Shown: positions 1-9,811, counted from the stretch's first letter. The stretch is DNA of 64,000 bases from Aestuarierythrobacter sp037968495 (GCA_037968495.1 JBBKVP010000060.1:1-64000), one strand, 5' to 3'. A program made the numbers and translations. The notes: a model not told the origin generated them from the sequence alone.

Positions 1-3000
1 TGCGGACGGCCGGTGCCGTCTTCGCCATCGCTCTGTGCAGAAATCGGCAGCAGGTCGACCTGCGCCTGGTTGCACAGATCGGCAAAATTACCGGCTTCGT
101 CATAAACATAGGCGATCCCCCCGGACATGCCTGCGGCAAAATTTCGCCCGGTTTTGCCCAGCACAGCCACCACGCCGCCGGTCATATATTCGCAGGCATG
201 GTCGCCTGCGCCCTCGACAACAGCAATTGCGCCGGAATTACGGACTGCGAAGCGTTCGCCGCCCACGCCGTTGAAATAGGCCTCGCCCGCAATCGCGCCG
301 TAAAGAACGGTGTTGCCGACGATGATGTTCTGCGACGGATCGCGCTCCAGACCTTCCAGCTGGCGCACGATAATTCGTCCGCCCGAAAGTCCCTTGCCGA
401 CATAATCATTGGCATCGCCCACCAGATCGAGCGTTACGCCGTGGGCAAGCCAAGCTGCAAAGCTCTGGCCAGCAACACCAGTCAGATTGATGCGGATCGT
501 ATCGGCGGGCAGGCCTTCATGCCCGTACGCCTTGGCAATTTCGCCCGAGAGCATGGTGCCTGTGGTGCGGTTCACATTCTTGATCGTGCGGTTCAGAACG
601 ACCGCTTCACCCTTAACAAGCGCAGGCTGGCAGGCCTTGATCAGCTCGACATCCATCGCTGCGCCGAGGTTGTGATCCTGTTCCTCAGTGTGATGCAGCG
701 CTTTTCCTTCAGCGGGCTTCACCTGATGCAGCATCTTGCTGAGATCGACGCCTTCCGCTTTCCAATGGCGGATCGCACGGTTCATATTGATCCGGTCAAC
801 GCGGCCAACCATTTCTTCCAGCGTGCGGAAGCCCATTTCGGACATAATCACGCGAAGCTCTTCGGCGACAAAGAAGAAGTAGTTGATCACATGTTCGGGC
901 GTGCCGACGAACCGCTTGCGTAGTTCAGGATTCTGCGTGGCGACGCCGACGGGGCAGGTGTTGAGATGGCACTTGCGCATCATTATGCAGCCAGCTGCAA
1001 TCAGCGGAGCGGTCGCAAAGCCGAACTCGTCTGCACCCAGCAATGCGCCAATGGCAACGTCGCGTCCGGTCCGCAGCCCGCCGTCGACCTGCACGGCAAT
1101 GCGGCTGCGCAGATCGTTGAGCAGTAAGGTCTGCTGGGTTTCGGCAAGGCCGATTTCCCAAGGGCTGCCGGCATGCGTCAGGCTGGTCAGTGGCGACGCG
1201 CCTGTGCCGCCCTCATAGCCCGAAATGGTGACGTGATCTGCGCGCGCTTTTGATACGCCCGCTGCAACCGTGCCAACGCCCACTTCCGACACCAGCTTCA
1301 CCGATATACGCGCGCCTGTGTTCACGTTTTTAAGATCGTGAATCAGCTGCGCAAGGTCTTCAATCGAGTAAATATCATGATGCGGCGGCGGCGAAATCAA
1401 GCCGACGCCCGGTGTCGAATGGCGCACGGCGCCGATCCGTTTGTCGACCTTATGGCCGGGCAGTTGGCCGCCTTCGCCGGGCTTTGCACCCTGGGCCATC
1501 TTGATCTGGATGTCGTCAGCGTTGACGAGATATTCGGTCGTCACACCAAACCGGCCAGAGGCAACCTGCTTGATACGGCTGCGCATGGAATCGCCATTTT
1601 CCATCGGCGTGTAGCGCTCGACCTCTTCGCCGCCTTCGCCCGTATTCGAACGGCCACCGATGCGGTTCATGGCAATCGCCATGGTCGAATGCGCTTCATG
1701 GCTGATCGAACCAAAGCTCATTGCGCCAGTGCTAAATCGCTTGACGATTTCGGCGGCTGGTTCGACTTCGGATAGCGAGATTTTCTTGTCCGCAGGCTTC
1801 AGTTCCATAAGCCCGCGGATCGTGAGCAAGCGTTCGGCCTGCTCGTTCACCGACTTGGCGAAATCATCGTAATTCTTGTGATCGCCGCCGCGCACAGCGT
1901 GCTGCAGGCTGGCGACATTGGCGGGCGTCCACGCGTGCGCCTCACCGCGCAGCCGGTATTGGTAGATGCCACCGACATCGAGCATGCTCTTGTAGATCGG
2001 GCTGTCGCCATAGGCGGTTCCGTGACGGCGCGATGCTTCCTCGGCGATTTCCTTCAGTCCGACACCTTCGATGCTGGTGGCAGTGCCTTTGAAGTAATCG
2101 TCCACAAACTTAGTCGACAGGCCGACAGCGTCGAAAATCTGCGCGCCGCAATAGGATTGGTAGGTCGAGATGCCCATCTTGGACATGACCTTGCGGATGC
2201 CCTTGCCGACAGCCTTGATGTAGTTTTGCTCGACCCGTTCGCGTTCGATGTGATCGAATTTGCGTACTCGTAAATTCTCCAGCGTTTCGAATGCGAGATA
2301 GGGGTTCACGGCTTCCGCGCCATACCCTGCGAGCACACAGAAGTGATGCACTTCACGCGCTTCGCCAGTTTCGACCACGATACCAGTTTGCATCCGCAGG
2401 CCCTGCCGGACGAGGTGATGATGCACGGCTGCCGTTGCGAGCAGTGCAGGCATTGGCACGCGGTCCGGCCCTTGAGCGCGGTCGGACAGGATCAGGATTG
2501 TGTGGTCCTGCAGCACAGCCTCGGTTGCGGCCCAGCACATTTCCTTGATGGCGAGCGCGATACCGTCTTTGTCGGTGGAAACGTCCCACGTCATGTCGAT
2601 GGTCGCGGTGCGGAATGCCCCGTCCAGAGCCGCCTCGACCGAACGGATCTTCGCCAGATCGCGGTTGGTCAGGATCGGCTGCTGCACCTCAAGGCGCTTA
2701 TGCGTGCCGCCATCACGGCCCAGCAAATTCGGGCGCGGGCCGATCATCGACAGCAGGCTCATCACCAGTTCTTCGCGGATCGGATCGATTGGCGGATTGG
2801 TGACCTGCGCGAAGTTCTGCTTGAAATAATCGTATAGCAAGCGCGAGCGATCAGACAGGACCGCAATCGGTGTGTCTGTCCCCATCGAGCCAAGCGGATC
2901 GTCGGCATTTACAGCCATTGGCTCTAGGAAGCGACTGATGTCTTCTTGCGTATAACCAAATGCTTGCTGGCGTTGCAGCAGGCTGGAATCGTCCATCGCG

Positions 3001-4397
3001 AGTTCGGAAAGTTCCGGCTCGATAGTGTGCAGATCTTCGAGCTTATATTGCGCTTTTTCCAGCCATTGGGCGTATGGATGCGCTTCGGAGAGGCTGGCTT
3101 TTACCTCCTCATCTTCGATGATGCGGCCTTCTTCGAGGTCGATCATCAGCATCCGGCCTGGCTGCAAGCGCCATTTGCGGGTGATGTCTTCTTCGGCAAA
3201 CGGCAGCACACCGCTTTCTGATGCGAGACAGACGATATCGTGTTTGGTCACACAGAAGCGTGCAGGGCGCAGGCCATTACGGTCCAGCGTCGCGCCGATT
3301 TGGCGGCCATCGGTGAAACATACGGCGGCGGGGCCGTCCCATGGCTCCATCAGGGCAGCATGATATTCGTAAAACGCGCGCCGTTCCGGGTCCATCAGAT
3401 CGTTTCCGGCCCAGGCTTCGGGAATTAGCATCATCATCGCATGGGCAAGCGAATAGCCGCCCGCGATCAGCAGTTCGAGCGCATTGTCGAGACAAGCCGT
3501 GTCGGACTGGCCATGCGGAATGATCGGCCACATCTTGTCGAGATCGGGGCCGAGAAGGTCGGATTCCATCGTCCGACGGCGGGCGTTCATCCAGTTCACA
3601 TTGCCGCGAACCGTGTTGATCTCCCCATTATGCGCGATCAGGCGAAACGGGTGCGCAAGCCGCCAGCTTGGGAAAGTGTTCGTGCTGAAACGCTGATGCA
3701 CAAGGCCCAGTGCACTGGTGCAGTCGGGATCGCGCAGATCGTCGTAGAAGCTGCCGACTTGCGTCGCGAGCAGCAGACCCTTGTAAACGATCGTCCGGCT
3801 GGAGAAGCTGGGAATATAAAGCTCAAGCAATCCCGGCATAGAATGCTTGGCCGCCAGTTTCGCGAGCGGATTCTGGAGCTGCTTGCGGATGGTCAGCAGC
3901 TTGCGCTCAAACGCATCCTGATCAGCGCAGCTTTCGCCCATGCCGACGATGCACTGGCGGATTACCGGCATGGAATCGATTACAGCTTTGCCTAGGCCGT
4001 CCATGGTGGTCGGCACATCGCGCCAGCCAATCAGCTGCTGGCCTTCCTTCGTGATGAATTTCTCCATCTGTTCGGTGACAAAGCCGCGTTCCTGTTCTCC
4101 CTGAGGCAGGAAGCACATTGCGACGGCATATTGGCCCGCATCTGGCAGGTCATGACCGGTTTCACCGGCCCATTTGCGAATAAGAAGATCGGGAACCTGC
4201 ATCAACAGCCCGGCACCGTCGCCCAGCAACGGGTCAGCGCCCACAGCACCGCGGTGATCGAGGTTGGCGAGAATTTCCAGCGCCTGTTTGACTATGTCAT
4301 GACTTTTGACGCCCTTGATATGGGCAACCATACCCACACCACATGCGTCATGTTCGTTACGTGCGTCGTAAAGCCCTTGGGACACCGGAAAGCCCAT
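1..4397 (-). CDS. gltB: Glutamate synthase (NADPH) large subunit, 3' end cut by the window edge
   Basis: This enzyme makes two glutamates from glutamine and 2-oxoglutarate in nitrogen assimilation. About 1465 residues are visible against roughly 1500 in the family, so only a short C-terminal piece is missing. Translation from the ATG at 4397 begins MGFPVSQGLYDARNEHDACG. Cys19 in the ACGVG context is the expected N-terminal nucleophile of the glutaminase domain after removal of an 18-residue propeptide. A 3Fe-4S cluster motif, CIMMRKCHLNTCPVG, lies at about residues 1137-1151 (plus-strand 945-988). It follows the FMN-binding synthase domain, and a C-terminal beta-helix domain follows it. A purine-rich AGGATGG stretch upstream could serve as ribosome binding site. 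No frameshift was seen in the stretches checked. The small subunit gltD is not in the window. Confidence 0.96.
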   Translation of the reverse strand, partial: MGFPVSQGLYDARNEHDACGVGMVAHIKGVKSHDIVKQALEILANLDHRGAVGADPLLGDGAGLLMQVPDLLIRKWAGETGHDLPDAGQYAVAMCFLPQGEQERGFVTEQMEKFITKEGQQLIGWRDVPTTMDGLGKAVIDSMPVIRQCIVGMGESCADQDAFERKLLTIRKQLQNPLAKLAAKHSMPGLLELYIPSFSSRTIVYKGLLLATQVGSFYDDLRDPDCTSALGLVHQRFSTNTFPSWRLAHPFRLIAHNGEINTVRGNVNWMNARRRTMESDLLGPDLDKMWPIIPHGQSDTACLDNALELLIAGGYSLAHAMMMLIPEAWAGNDLMDPERRAFYEYHAALMEPWDGPAAVCFTDGRQIGATLDRNGLRPARFCVTKHDIVCLASESGVLPFAEEDITRKWRLQPGRMLMIDLEEGRIIEDEEVKASLSEAHPYAQWLEKAQYKLEDLHTIEPELSELAMDDSSLLQRQQAFGYTQEDISRFLEPMAVNADDPLGSMGTDTPIAVLSDRSRLLYDYFKQNFAQVTNPPIDPIREELVMSLLSMIGPRPNLLGRDGGTHKRLEVQQPILTNRDLAKIRSVEAALDGAFRTATIDMTWDVSTDKDGIALAIKEMCWAATEAVLQDHTILILSDRAQGPDRVPMPALLATAAVHHHLVRQGLRMQTGIVVETGEAREVHHFCVLAGYGAEAVNPYLAFETLENLRVRKFDHIERERVEQNYIKAVGKGIRKVMSKMGISTYQSYCGAQIFDAVGLSTKFVDDYFKGTATSIEGVGLKEIAEEASRRHGTAYGDSPIYKSMLDVGGIYQYRLRGEAHAWTPANVASLQHAVRGGDHKNYDDFAKSVNEQAERLLTIRGLMELKPADKKISLSEVEPAAEIVKRFSTGAMSFGSISHEAHSTMAIAMNRIGGRSNTGEGGEEVERYTPMENGDSMRSRIKQVASGRFGVTTEYLVNADDIQIKMAQGAKPGEGGQLPGHKVDKRIGAVRHSTPGVGLISPPPHHDIYSIEDLAQLIHDLKNVNTGARISVKLVSEVGVGTVAAGVSKARADHVTISGYEGGTGASPLTSLTHAGSPWEIGLAETQQTLLLNDLRSRIAVQVDGGLRTGRDVAIGALLGADEFGFATAPLIAAGCIMMRKCHLNTCPVGVATQNPELRKRFVGTPEHVINYFFFVAEELRVIMSEMGFRTLEEMVGRVDRINMNRAIRHWKAEGVDLSKMLHQVKPAEGKALHHTEEQDHNLGAAMDVELIKACQPALVKGEAVVLNRTIKNVNRTTGTMLSGEIAKAYGHEGLPADTIRINLTGVAGQSFAAWLAHGVTLDLVGDANDYVGKGLSGGRIIVRQLEGLERDPSQNIIVGNTVLYGAIAGEAYFNGVGGERFAVRNSGAIAVVEGAGDHACEYMTGGVVAVLGKTGRNFAAGMSGGIAYVYDEAGNFADLCNQAQVDLLPISAQSDGEDGTGRP

Positions 4398-4615
4398 TCA
4401 ATTCCCATCCTGTCAGTAGCCGAAATGTCGCATAGCAGCGGGATTCGGCAATTAAGCGCGACGAATATCGCCGCAAACGCAGCATTATTAGCGTGAGCAT
4501 CCATAATGGCGACAGGAAAGATTTTTTGCAACCGCGAAGGAATGCTATTCGGCTAGGTAATTCGAATGCACGCTTGCGGGTAATGGGGAGTTGGGGCGGC
4601 CAGGCTGGTCTGGTG

Positions 4616-6343
4616 TCAGGCCGCGCCGCTCATACGCCGTAGCGTCGAAAGCGCATCGCGCAGGGCTTTTTCGGTCTCTGCTGGATCGGCCTTATGCGGT
4701 GCTGGCGCAGCTGCCGGGGCATTCGAGAAGGGCGCATCGAACGGGCGAGCAGCGCTCGGCGCACCGAAATTCGCCGGTTCTGGAGCCGCTTCCTCTTCAC
4801 TTTCATCACTGCCGAATGCGGATGGCTGACCAAGGACGATATCGGCGTTCGGGAACACAACCATTGGCTGAATCTCGTCGCCGATTTCGTTGTCTTCCTC
4901 GATCCTGACAGGTTCTTGTCCGGGCAGGAACGGGCTCTTCATCGCTAGGAGGGAGGTATAGCCGCCGTCTTCTGATCCTTCTTGATCTTGATCTTCATCT
5001 TCAGCAGCAAATTCTTCCGCATCATCCAATTGGGCGGCGACTGGTTTGTCAAATTTTGCAACTTCTTCAGGCGCTTCGGCCACGAATTGGGTTGGTTCGG
5101 CCAGATCAGCGGCATGGTCGCCTTCTGCATCCTCGGTAGCTTCTACCGGCGGTTTTTCTTTGGCCGATTCTTGATCCTGTGAAGGCGCTCCAAAACGACG
5201 CAATGCAGTTTTCAGATCAAGCGCCGGCAACATATCGTCGTCGTCATCTTCATCGTCGTCATGCTCATCGAGCATTAGCGACTGGAGTGCTGAGGGCATA
5301 GGCCGCAACTCTTGCGGTTCGTCAGGCTGGCCTTCGTTGAATTTCGCAGCTTCAAAGGTTTGCGGTTGAGCGGCTGGATTCGTGAAGAACGATTCGGAAA
5401 ATGCGGCGTGGGCGGAAATAGGCGATTCCTTGCGCTGCTTGATCGTAATGGCGAGCCGTTCAACCAATTCCACAATGCCGAGCTCCTCAACGGGGCGATT
5501 GGCTAGCGGTATAGAGCTGGCTTCTGCGTTTTGCGCTTCTGTAACGTCCTCGGGCTCTTCAGCGGTTTTGGCTTCGACAAATGTTGGCTCGACCAGATCA
5601 AGCACTTCTGACATTTCTGGCTCTTGATATTCTTCAGTAACGAGTTCGAGCGGTTCATCGTCTTCGACCGGCGCTGCAAATGGCAGGGCTTCGACGAATT
5701 CGGCGGCTTGTTCCGCCTCTACTGGAGCCGGTACTTCTTCCTTGGCCACTTCACTCAGTGGTTTTTCGGCAGGTAGCATGTCGGGATGATCGCTGAAATC
5801 GACCACGTCGGCACTATCTTCAGCAGGAAAAGCTGCGCGTGCTTTGTCATGTTCCAGACCTGGAGGCGGCACAAAATCGAGATATTCGCTACGGCCGCTC
5901 TCTCCGGTGACAGAGAGCGGACGGCGGCGGCGGTGCGGTATGGCTTCTTCGGAATCGTCTTCCGGAACCGATTCGGCGAGCTTTTCTTCACCAAGTTCTT
6001 CCATGGCGGAAATCGGGCGGCGGGCCGGCGCATCGGGATGTGTGTCGGAAGCACGAAAAGTAGGCGCACATTTACGAACCGGGGCTTCCATCTGAGAGGC
6101 TTTGATCTTGCTGGCGATCCACAGGCCCAATGCTGCACCGATAATTGCAGCAACCAATGCGATCACAATTTTTAAGGTAACGCCGAGGGCCTCTTGGCCA
6201 GTGACGGCTCCGAACAATTGCGCGGGCAGCACGAAGCTGCCGATGCCGAACAGTGCGGCGAACCACAATGCCACGATGGCCGGAAAAGCCTTATGACTGC
6301 TGATCGGTGCCTTTTTGGCGCCATTTGGCTGCTTGCTTGCCAC
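4616..6343 (-). CDS. Acidic membrane-anchored protein of unknown function
   Basis: I do not recognise a named family. The 575-residue protein starts at a GTG and has two hydrophobic segments near the N terminus (about residues 21-44 and 53-80), so it is probably a membrane-anchored hairpin. The remaining ~490 residues are dominated by Glu, Asp, Ala and Pro, with acidic runs such as DEHDDDEDDDDDM near residue 360, and look intrinsically disordered. The last 20 residues, with ALRDALSTLRRMSGAA, look like an ordered amphipathic helix. The gene lies 47 bp downstream of the glycosyltransferase on the same strand, so the two may be co-transcribed. It could be an envelope or scaffold protein; function is not inferable from sequence alone. 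Confidence 0.8.
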   Translation of the reverse strand: MASKQPNGAKKAPISSHKAFPAIVALWFAALFGIGSFVLPAQLFGAVTGQEALGVTLKIVIALVAAIIGAALGLWIASKIKASQMEAPVRKCAPTFRASDTHPDAPARRPISAMEELGEEKLAESVPEDDSEEAIPHRRRRPLSVTGESGRSEYLDFVPPPGLEHDKARAAFPAEDSADVVDFSDHPDMLPAEKPLSEVAKEEVPAPVEAEQAAEFVEALPFAAPVEDDEPLELVTEEYQEPEMSEVLDLVEPTFVEAKTAEEPEDVTEAQNAEASSIPLANRPVEELGIVELVERLAITIKQRKESPISAHAAFSESFFTNPAAQPQTFEAAKFNEGQPDEPQELRPMPSALQSLMLDEHDDDEDDDDDMLPALDLKTALRRFGAPSQDQESAKEKPPVEATEDAEGDHAADLAEPTQFVAEAPEEVAKFDKPVAAQLDDAEEFAAEDEDQDQEGSEDGGYTSLLAMKSPFLPGQEPVRIEEDNEIGDEIQPMVVFPNADIVLGQPSAFGSDESEEEAAPEPANFGAPSAARPFDAPFSNAPAAAPAPHKADPAETEKALRDALSTLRRMSGAA

Positions 6344-6390
6344 GTTTAAACTACCTCAGTTGCGGTTGGGCCTACATGTCCTTTGCTACG

Positions 6391-7623
6391 TCATGCAGCG
6401 TGGGACAGACCCAGTCTCGCCTGAGGTGCTAACAAGGTTTGGTAAACGTCCTGATAACGACGAATGTTTTGCGCCCAGTCATGATGCGCCGCAACATGGG
6501 TGCGGGCGCGGGCGCGCATTGCATCCCAGCCGCTGCGGTCGGCGATCATCAGCGCCAATTCGCTGGCGATTGCCTCGGGATCATCCGGTGCGAATAGCGT
6601 TCCGGTCTCGCCGTCCACCATCAGTTCGCGGTGGCCGCCGACATCAGATGCCGCGACAAGGCGGCCCTGCGCCATGGCTTCGAGTGGTTTAAGCGGTGTG
6701 ACCAGATCGGTCAGACGGCTGGCCTTGCGCGGATAGGCGAGGATATCGATCAGCGTATAATAACGCCCGACCTCTGAATGCGGAACACGGCCCGTGAAAT
6801 GGATTGCACTGGCAGCAGGCGAAGCAGCGGCCTGCGCGCGCAAGGCTTCGTCCATGGGCCCGCCGCCAACGAGCAATAGCTGCGTCTTCGGCTCGCTGAC
6901 GAGCAAGTCGGGCATGGCTGCGATCAGATCGTCCAGCCCTTCGTAATCGTAGAAGCTTCCGACGTAGCCGATTACAGCCGCATCATCAGCGAAGCCTAGC
7001 TCAGCGGCCAGCGCATCGTCGCAAGGCGGCGGATTGCCGAATAGTGACAGGTCTACGCCATTGGGCATTATCCCGATTTTACCAGCCGGGTGGCCGCGCG
7101 TGATCAGGTCGTCTCGCAACCCGTGGCAAATTGTGAAGACGGCATCGGCACCTGACACAACCCGGTTTTCGAGCGCGCGCGTGAGGCGGTATTTGGCAGA
7201 GCCCGCTTTGCCGGTACCATTTCCGACAGCGGCATCTTCCCAGAAGGCGCGAATTTCATAGACTACCGGAATGCCCAGCTTGTGTCCGGCCTTTAAGGCA
7301 GCCGCGCCGCCGAGTGCAGGCGAATGTGCATGCAGCACATCGGGCTGCCATTCTTTGGCAAGTTTTTCGATAGCATCGGCGAGCGCGGATATTTCCCGCC
7401 ATTCGCGCAAGGCGAGGGGCCCGCTGGCCGTGCCTTGTGTCCGGTGGAACATCAGCCCGTCATGCGTTTCGACCGGCGCGCTATCCGCTTCGTGGCGCAT
7501 GCCGGTGATACCGCGCACTTCGATGCCTGCCGCCTGCTGAGCGGTCAGGATCGCACGGGTGCGAAAGGTGTAACCGCTATGCAGCGGCAGCGAATGGTCG
7601 AGAATGTGAAGGACGCGGGTCAT
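6391..7623 (-). CDS. Glycosyltransferase, exosortase A-associated (Daro_2409-like family)
   Basis: This is a GT4-type (GT-B fold) glycosyltransferase of about 410 residues. Its N terminus, MTRVLHILDHSLPLHSGYTF, is characteristic of the glycosyltransferases found in exosortase A / PEP-CTERM polysaccharide loci. The C-terminal half has the nucleotide-sugar binding region, with IGYVGSFYDYEGLDDL, LLLVGGGP and the LKPLEAMAQGRLV stretch expected around the donor site. A GTG 18 bp further upstream (7641) is an alternative start; the ATG at 7623 matches the family N terminus better. The neighbouring divergent gene is an O-antigen-ligase-like protein of the same system. It likely adds a sugar to a lipid-linked precursor of an exopolysaccharide or protein-linked glycan. 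The acceptor is unknown. Confidence 0.88.
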   Translation of the reverse strand: MTRVLHILDHSLPLHSGYTFRTRAILTAQQAAGIEVRGITGMRHEADSAPVETHDGLMFHRTQGTASGPLALREWREISALADAIEKLAKEWQPDVLHAHSPALGGAAALKAGHKLGIPVVYEIRAFWEDAAVGNGTGKAGSAKYRLTRALENRVVSGADAVFTICHGLRDDLITRGHPAGKIGIMPNGVDLSLFGNPPPCDDALAAELGFADDAAVIGYVGSFYDYEGLDDLIAAMPDLLVSEPKTQLLLVGGGPMDEALRAQAAASPAASAIHFTGRVPHSEVGRYYTLIDILAYPRKASRLTDLVTPLKPLEAMAQGRLVAASDVGGHRELMVDGETGTLFAPDDPEAIASELALMIADRSGWDAMRARARTHVAAHHDWAQNIRRYQDVYQTLLAPQARLGLSHAA

Positions 7624-7709
7624 GGCCAAGGTCTTTGACACAATAGGCTTAACGCCGCGTCAACTTGCCGGTGTTAGGGCGCATCTACCTGATTAGAGGA
7701 AATGCCCGC

Positions 7710-7853
7710 TTGATCGACTATTTCGCCCTTGGCCTGACACATGGTTTGCTTGCGCTTGCCGTGATTCGTCTGATGGTGCGCGGCGATCTCGACAGCGAGG
7801 GCGAAGTAAAACGTCCGTCACGGCGTGCGGCGCACAAGCAGCAGGACGGCTAG
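7710..7853 (+). CDS. Small single-span membrane protein upstream of the O-ligase gene (putative)
   Basis: A 47-residue reading frame starts at a TTG preceded by GAGGA about ten bases upstream. It has one hydrophobic segment, YFALGLTHGLLALAVIRLM, followed by a charged tail rich in Arg, Lys and Glu. It ends five bases before the GTG of the O-ligase gene, so the two would be translated from one message. A longer version from a TTG at 7665 is possible. I recognise no family. Support is its position, ribosome binding site and membrane-protein composition, so it may be a real accessory peptide or a chance frame. Confidence 0.45.
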   Translation: MIDYFALGLTHGLLALAVIRLMVRGDLDSEGEVKRPSRRAAHKQQDG

Positions 7854-7858
7854 GCGGG

Positions 7859-9259
7859 GTGCTTGATCTCGCTCTCTTTGCATTTGTGATGGCCCTGCTG
7901 GCGGCGGGCGTACGGCGACCCTTCATCTGGGTCATGGCTTACATTTATATCGATGTGCTGGTGCCGCAAAAAATCGGTTGGTCGCTGGTGCAGGCGATAC
8001 CGCTTTCGCTGATTGCTTTCGCTGCCGCCTTTGCCGGCTGGCTGCTTGTGGACGACAAGACAAAGAGCCGTTTCACCTACCGCCAGTTTCTGATGGTGTT
8101 GTTACTCGTCTGGTGCGCATTCACCACATACAACGCCGACTTCCCAGAGGCTGCGCTCGAAAAGTGGACCTGGGTATGGAAGGCGCTGATCTTCGCGATT
8201 TTCCTGCCGCTTACGCTAACTACGCGGCTGCGCTTCGAATCTGCGTTGCTGACTATGATCCTCGCTCTCGGAGCAATTGTCATCGGCGCTGGCATAAAGA
8301 CAATTGGCTCCGGCGGCGGCGGATATGGCAAATTGCCGCTACTCGTGGACGCTGATTACGGTCTGTATGAAACATCCACACTCGCCTGCGTCGCGATTGC
8401 AAGCATTCCGCTGATCCGCTGGTTGGTCAATCATGGCACCATATTTCCCAAGGATTGGCGCGTTCAGCTGTTTTCCGCCGGATTGATATTTGCGTGCCTG
8501 CTTATTCCCGTGGGCACGGCGGCGCGCACCGGCCTGATTTGTATTGCGGCGCTGGGCATTATGATGCTGCGCGATGTGAAGAAGCGCTTCACCTATCTCA
8601 CCGCCGTAGCCGCACTGGTCGCAGTGGCTCTGCCGTTCCTGCCGCAGACATTTTACGAACGGATGAGCACCATCGGCAGTCATGAAGGCGACGAATCCGC
8701 TTCGACCCGTGTTGCGGTTTGGAACTGGACGCTGGATTACACCGCCGACAATCCCGGTGGCGGCGGTTTCAACGTCTATATGGGCAACAGCTTCACCTAT
8801 AAAACGCGCGAGGCGCAGGGCGAAGGCAACAACCGTAAAATCGTGACCGAGACGGTTACAGACAAAGCGCGCGCTTTCCACTCCAGCTATTTTGAAATGC
8901 TGGGCGAACAGGGCGTCGTCGGTTTCCTTGTATGGATATTGCTGCAAATTAGCGGTGTCTGGCAGATGGAGCGCTTGCGCCGCCGCTGGAAAGACCGGAC
9001 TGCAGAGGGCGAAACATGGCAAGCGCCGCTCGCAAACGCCTTGCAACTGGCGCAGATCACGGCGCTCATCGGTTCGCTTTTCGTGGGCATCGCCTATCAG
9101 CCCTACGTGCTGCTGATCTTGGCGATCCAATGCGGGCTGTGGTCCTATTGCCGCCGCACCGATTCGCAAGGGACCGGCCGCATCAGGCACCGCTCGCTCG
9201 CTGACAGCCTCGCTAAGCCCCGCGATACCGTAACGGCAGGCTCTCCCGCGTTGCAGTAA
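7859..9259 (+). CDS. Putative O-glycosylation ligase, exosortase A system-associated (Wzy/O-antigen ligase family)
   Basis: This is a polytopic membrane protein of 466 residues with about ten to twelve hydrophobic segments. The N-terminal region, with RRPFIWVMAYIYIDVLVPQ, resembles the DUF5935-type N terminus of exosortase A-associated O-ligases. A Wzy_C/O-antigen-ligase region follows, containing a large periplasmic loop (about residues 265-345) with GGGGFNVYMGNSF and AFHSSYFEMLGEQG, where the conserved His and nearby polar residues lie. The family is proposed to polymerise or transfer a lipid-linked glycan in the periplasm. It starts with GTG and is divergent from the matching glycosyltransferase. 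Exosortase itself (xrtA) and its usual partners are not in the window, so the system is split or partly elsewhere. Confidence 0.88.
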   Translation: MLDLALFAFVMALLAAGVRRPFIWVMAYIYIDVLVPQKIGWSLVQAIPLSLIAFAAAFAGWLLVDDKTKSRFTYRQFLMVLLLVWCAFTTYNADFPEAALEKWTWVWKALIFAIFLPLTLTTRLRFESALLTMILALGAIVIGAGIKTIGSGGGGYGKLPLLVDADYGLYETSTLACVAIASIPLIRWLVNHGTIFPKDWRVQLFSAGLIFACLLIPVGTAARTGLICIAALGIMMLRDVKKRFTYLTAVAALVAVALPFLPQTFYERMSTIGSHEGDESASTRVAVWNWTLDYTADNPGGGGFNVYMGNSFTYKTREAQGEGNNRKIVTETVTDKARAFHSSYFEMLGEQGVVGFLVWILLQISGVWQMERLRRRWKDRTAEGETWQAPLANALQLAQITALIGSLFVGIAYQPYVLLILAIQCGLWSYCRRTDSQGTGRIRHRSLADSLAKPRDTVTAGSPALQ

Positions 9260-9315
9260 GCCCGCTCATGCGCCATGTATCGCCTCAATAGATAGGCAAC
9301 TTATAGGAGAGGCGC

Positions 9316-9765
9316 ATGTCCCCGCAGGAAATTCAGGCTAAAATTGGCGAAAACATCGGAACGTCCGAATGGGCCGAAATGAGTCAGGAACGGATCAACC
9401 AGTTTGCTGAGGCAACTGGTGATCACCAGTTCATCCATATCAACGAAGAAATGGCCAAGATGACGCCGTTCGGCGGAACCATTGCCCACGGCTTCCTGAC
9501 GCTTTCGATGATCCCCTACCTAACTGCGAACAGCGATGTTCCGCGTGTGGACGATATCAAAATGGCGGTGAACTATGGCGGCAACAAAACCCGCTTCATC
9601 GCTCCTGTCCGCAGCGGCAAGAAAATCCGCGGCCATTGGAAGCTCACAGAAATGACCGAGAAGCGCCCCGGCCAGTGGCAGCAAACCATGGAAATCACCA
9701 TCGAGATCGAAGGCGAAGACAAGCCTGCGCTGATCTGCGAATGGATGACAATGTATTTCGTCTGA
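9316..9765 (+). CDS. MaoC family dehydratase ((R)-specific enoyl-CoA hydratase type)
   Basis: This is a single hot-dog-fold protein of 149 residues. It carries the hydratase motif ATGDHQFIHI at residues 33-42, giving Asp36 and His41 as the catalytic pair, and GGTIAHGFLTL at 53-63. Such enzymes hydrate trans-2-enoyl-CoA to (R)-3-hydroxyacyl-CoA, linking beta-oxidation to polyhydroxyalkanoate precursors. A strong ribosome binding site (TAGGAGAGG) precedes the ATG. A thiolase gene follows 46 bp later on the same strand, and an intracellular PHA depolymerase gene is nearby, so a role in 3-hydroxyacyl-CoA metabolism is plausible. Exact chain-length preference cannot be read from the sequence. Confidence 0.92.
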   Translation: MSPQEIQAKIGENIGTSEWAEMSQERINQFAEATGDHQFIHINEEMAKMTPFGGTIAHGFLTLSMIPYLTANSDVPRVDDIKMAVNYGGNKTRFIAPVRSGKKIRGHWKLTEMTEKRPGQWQQTMEITIEIEGEDKPALICEWMTMYFV

Positions 9766-9811
9766 TCCCCTCCCGAGGATCGGAACACGAACGTAACTCA
9801 AGGAATTTTCA

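Noticed and set aside
198..923. A 241-codon plus-strand frame opposite gltB
   Set aside because: The minus strand encodes a continuous, motif-bearing GltB; the plus frame is a shadow.
4398..4615. Promoter search upstream of gltB
   Set aside because: A TTGCAA/CATTAT pair is visible but matches consensus poorly, so no promoter is called.
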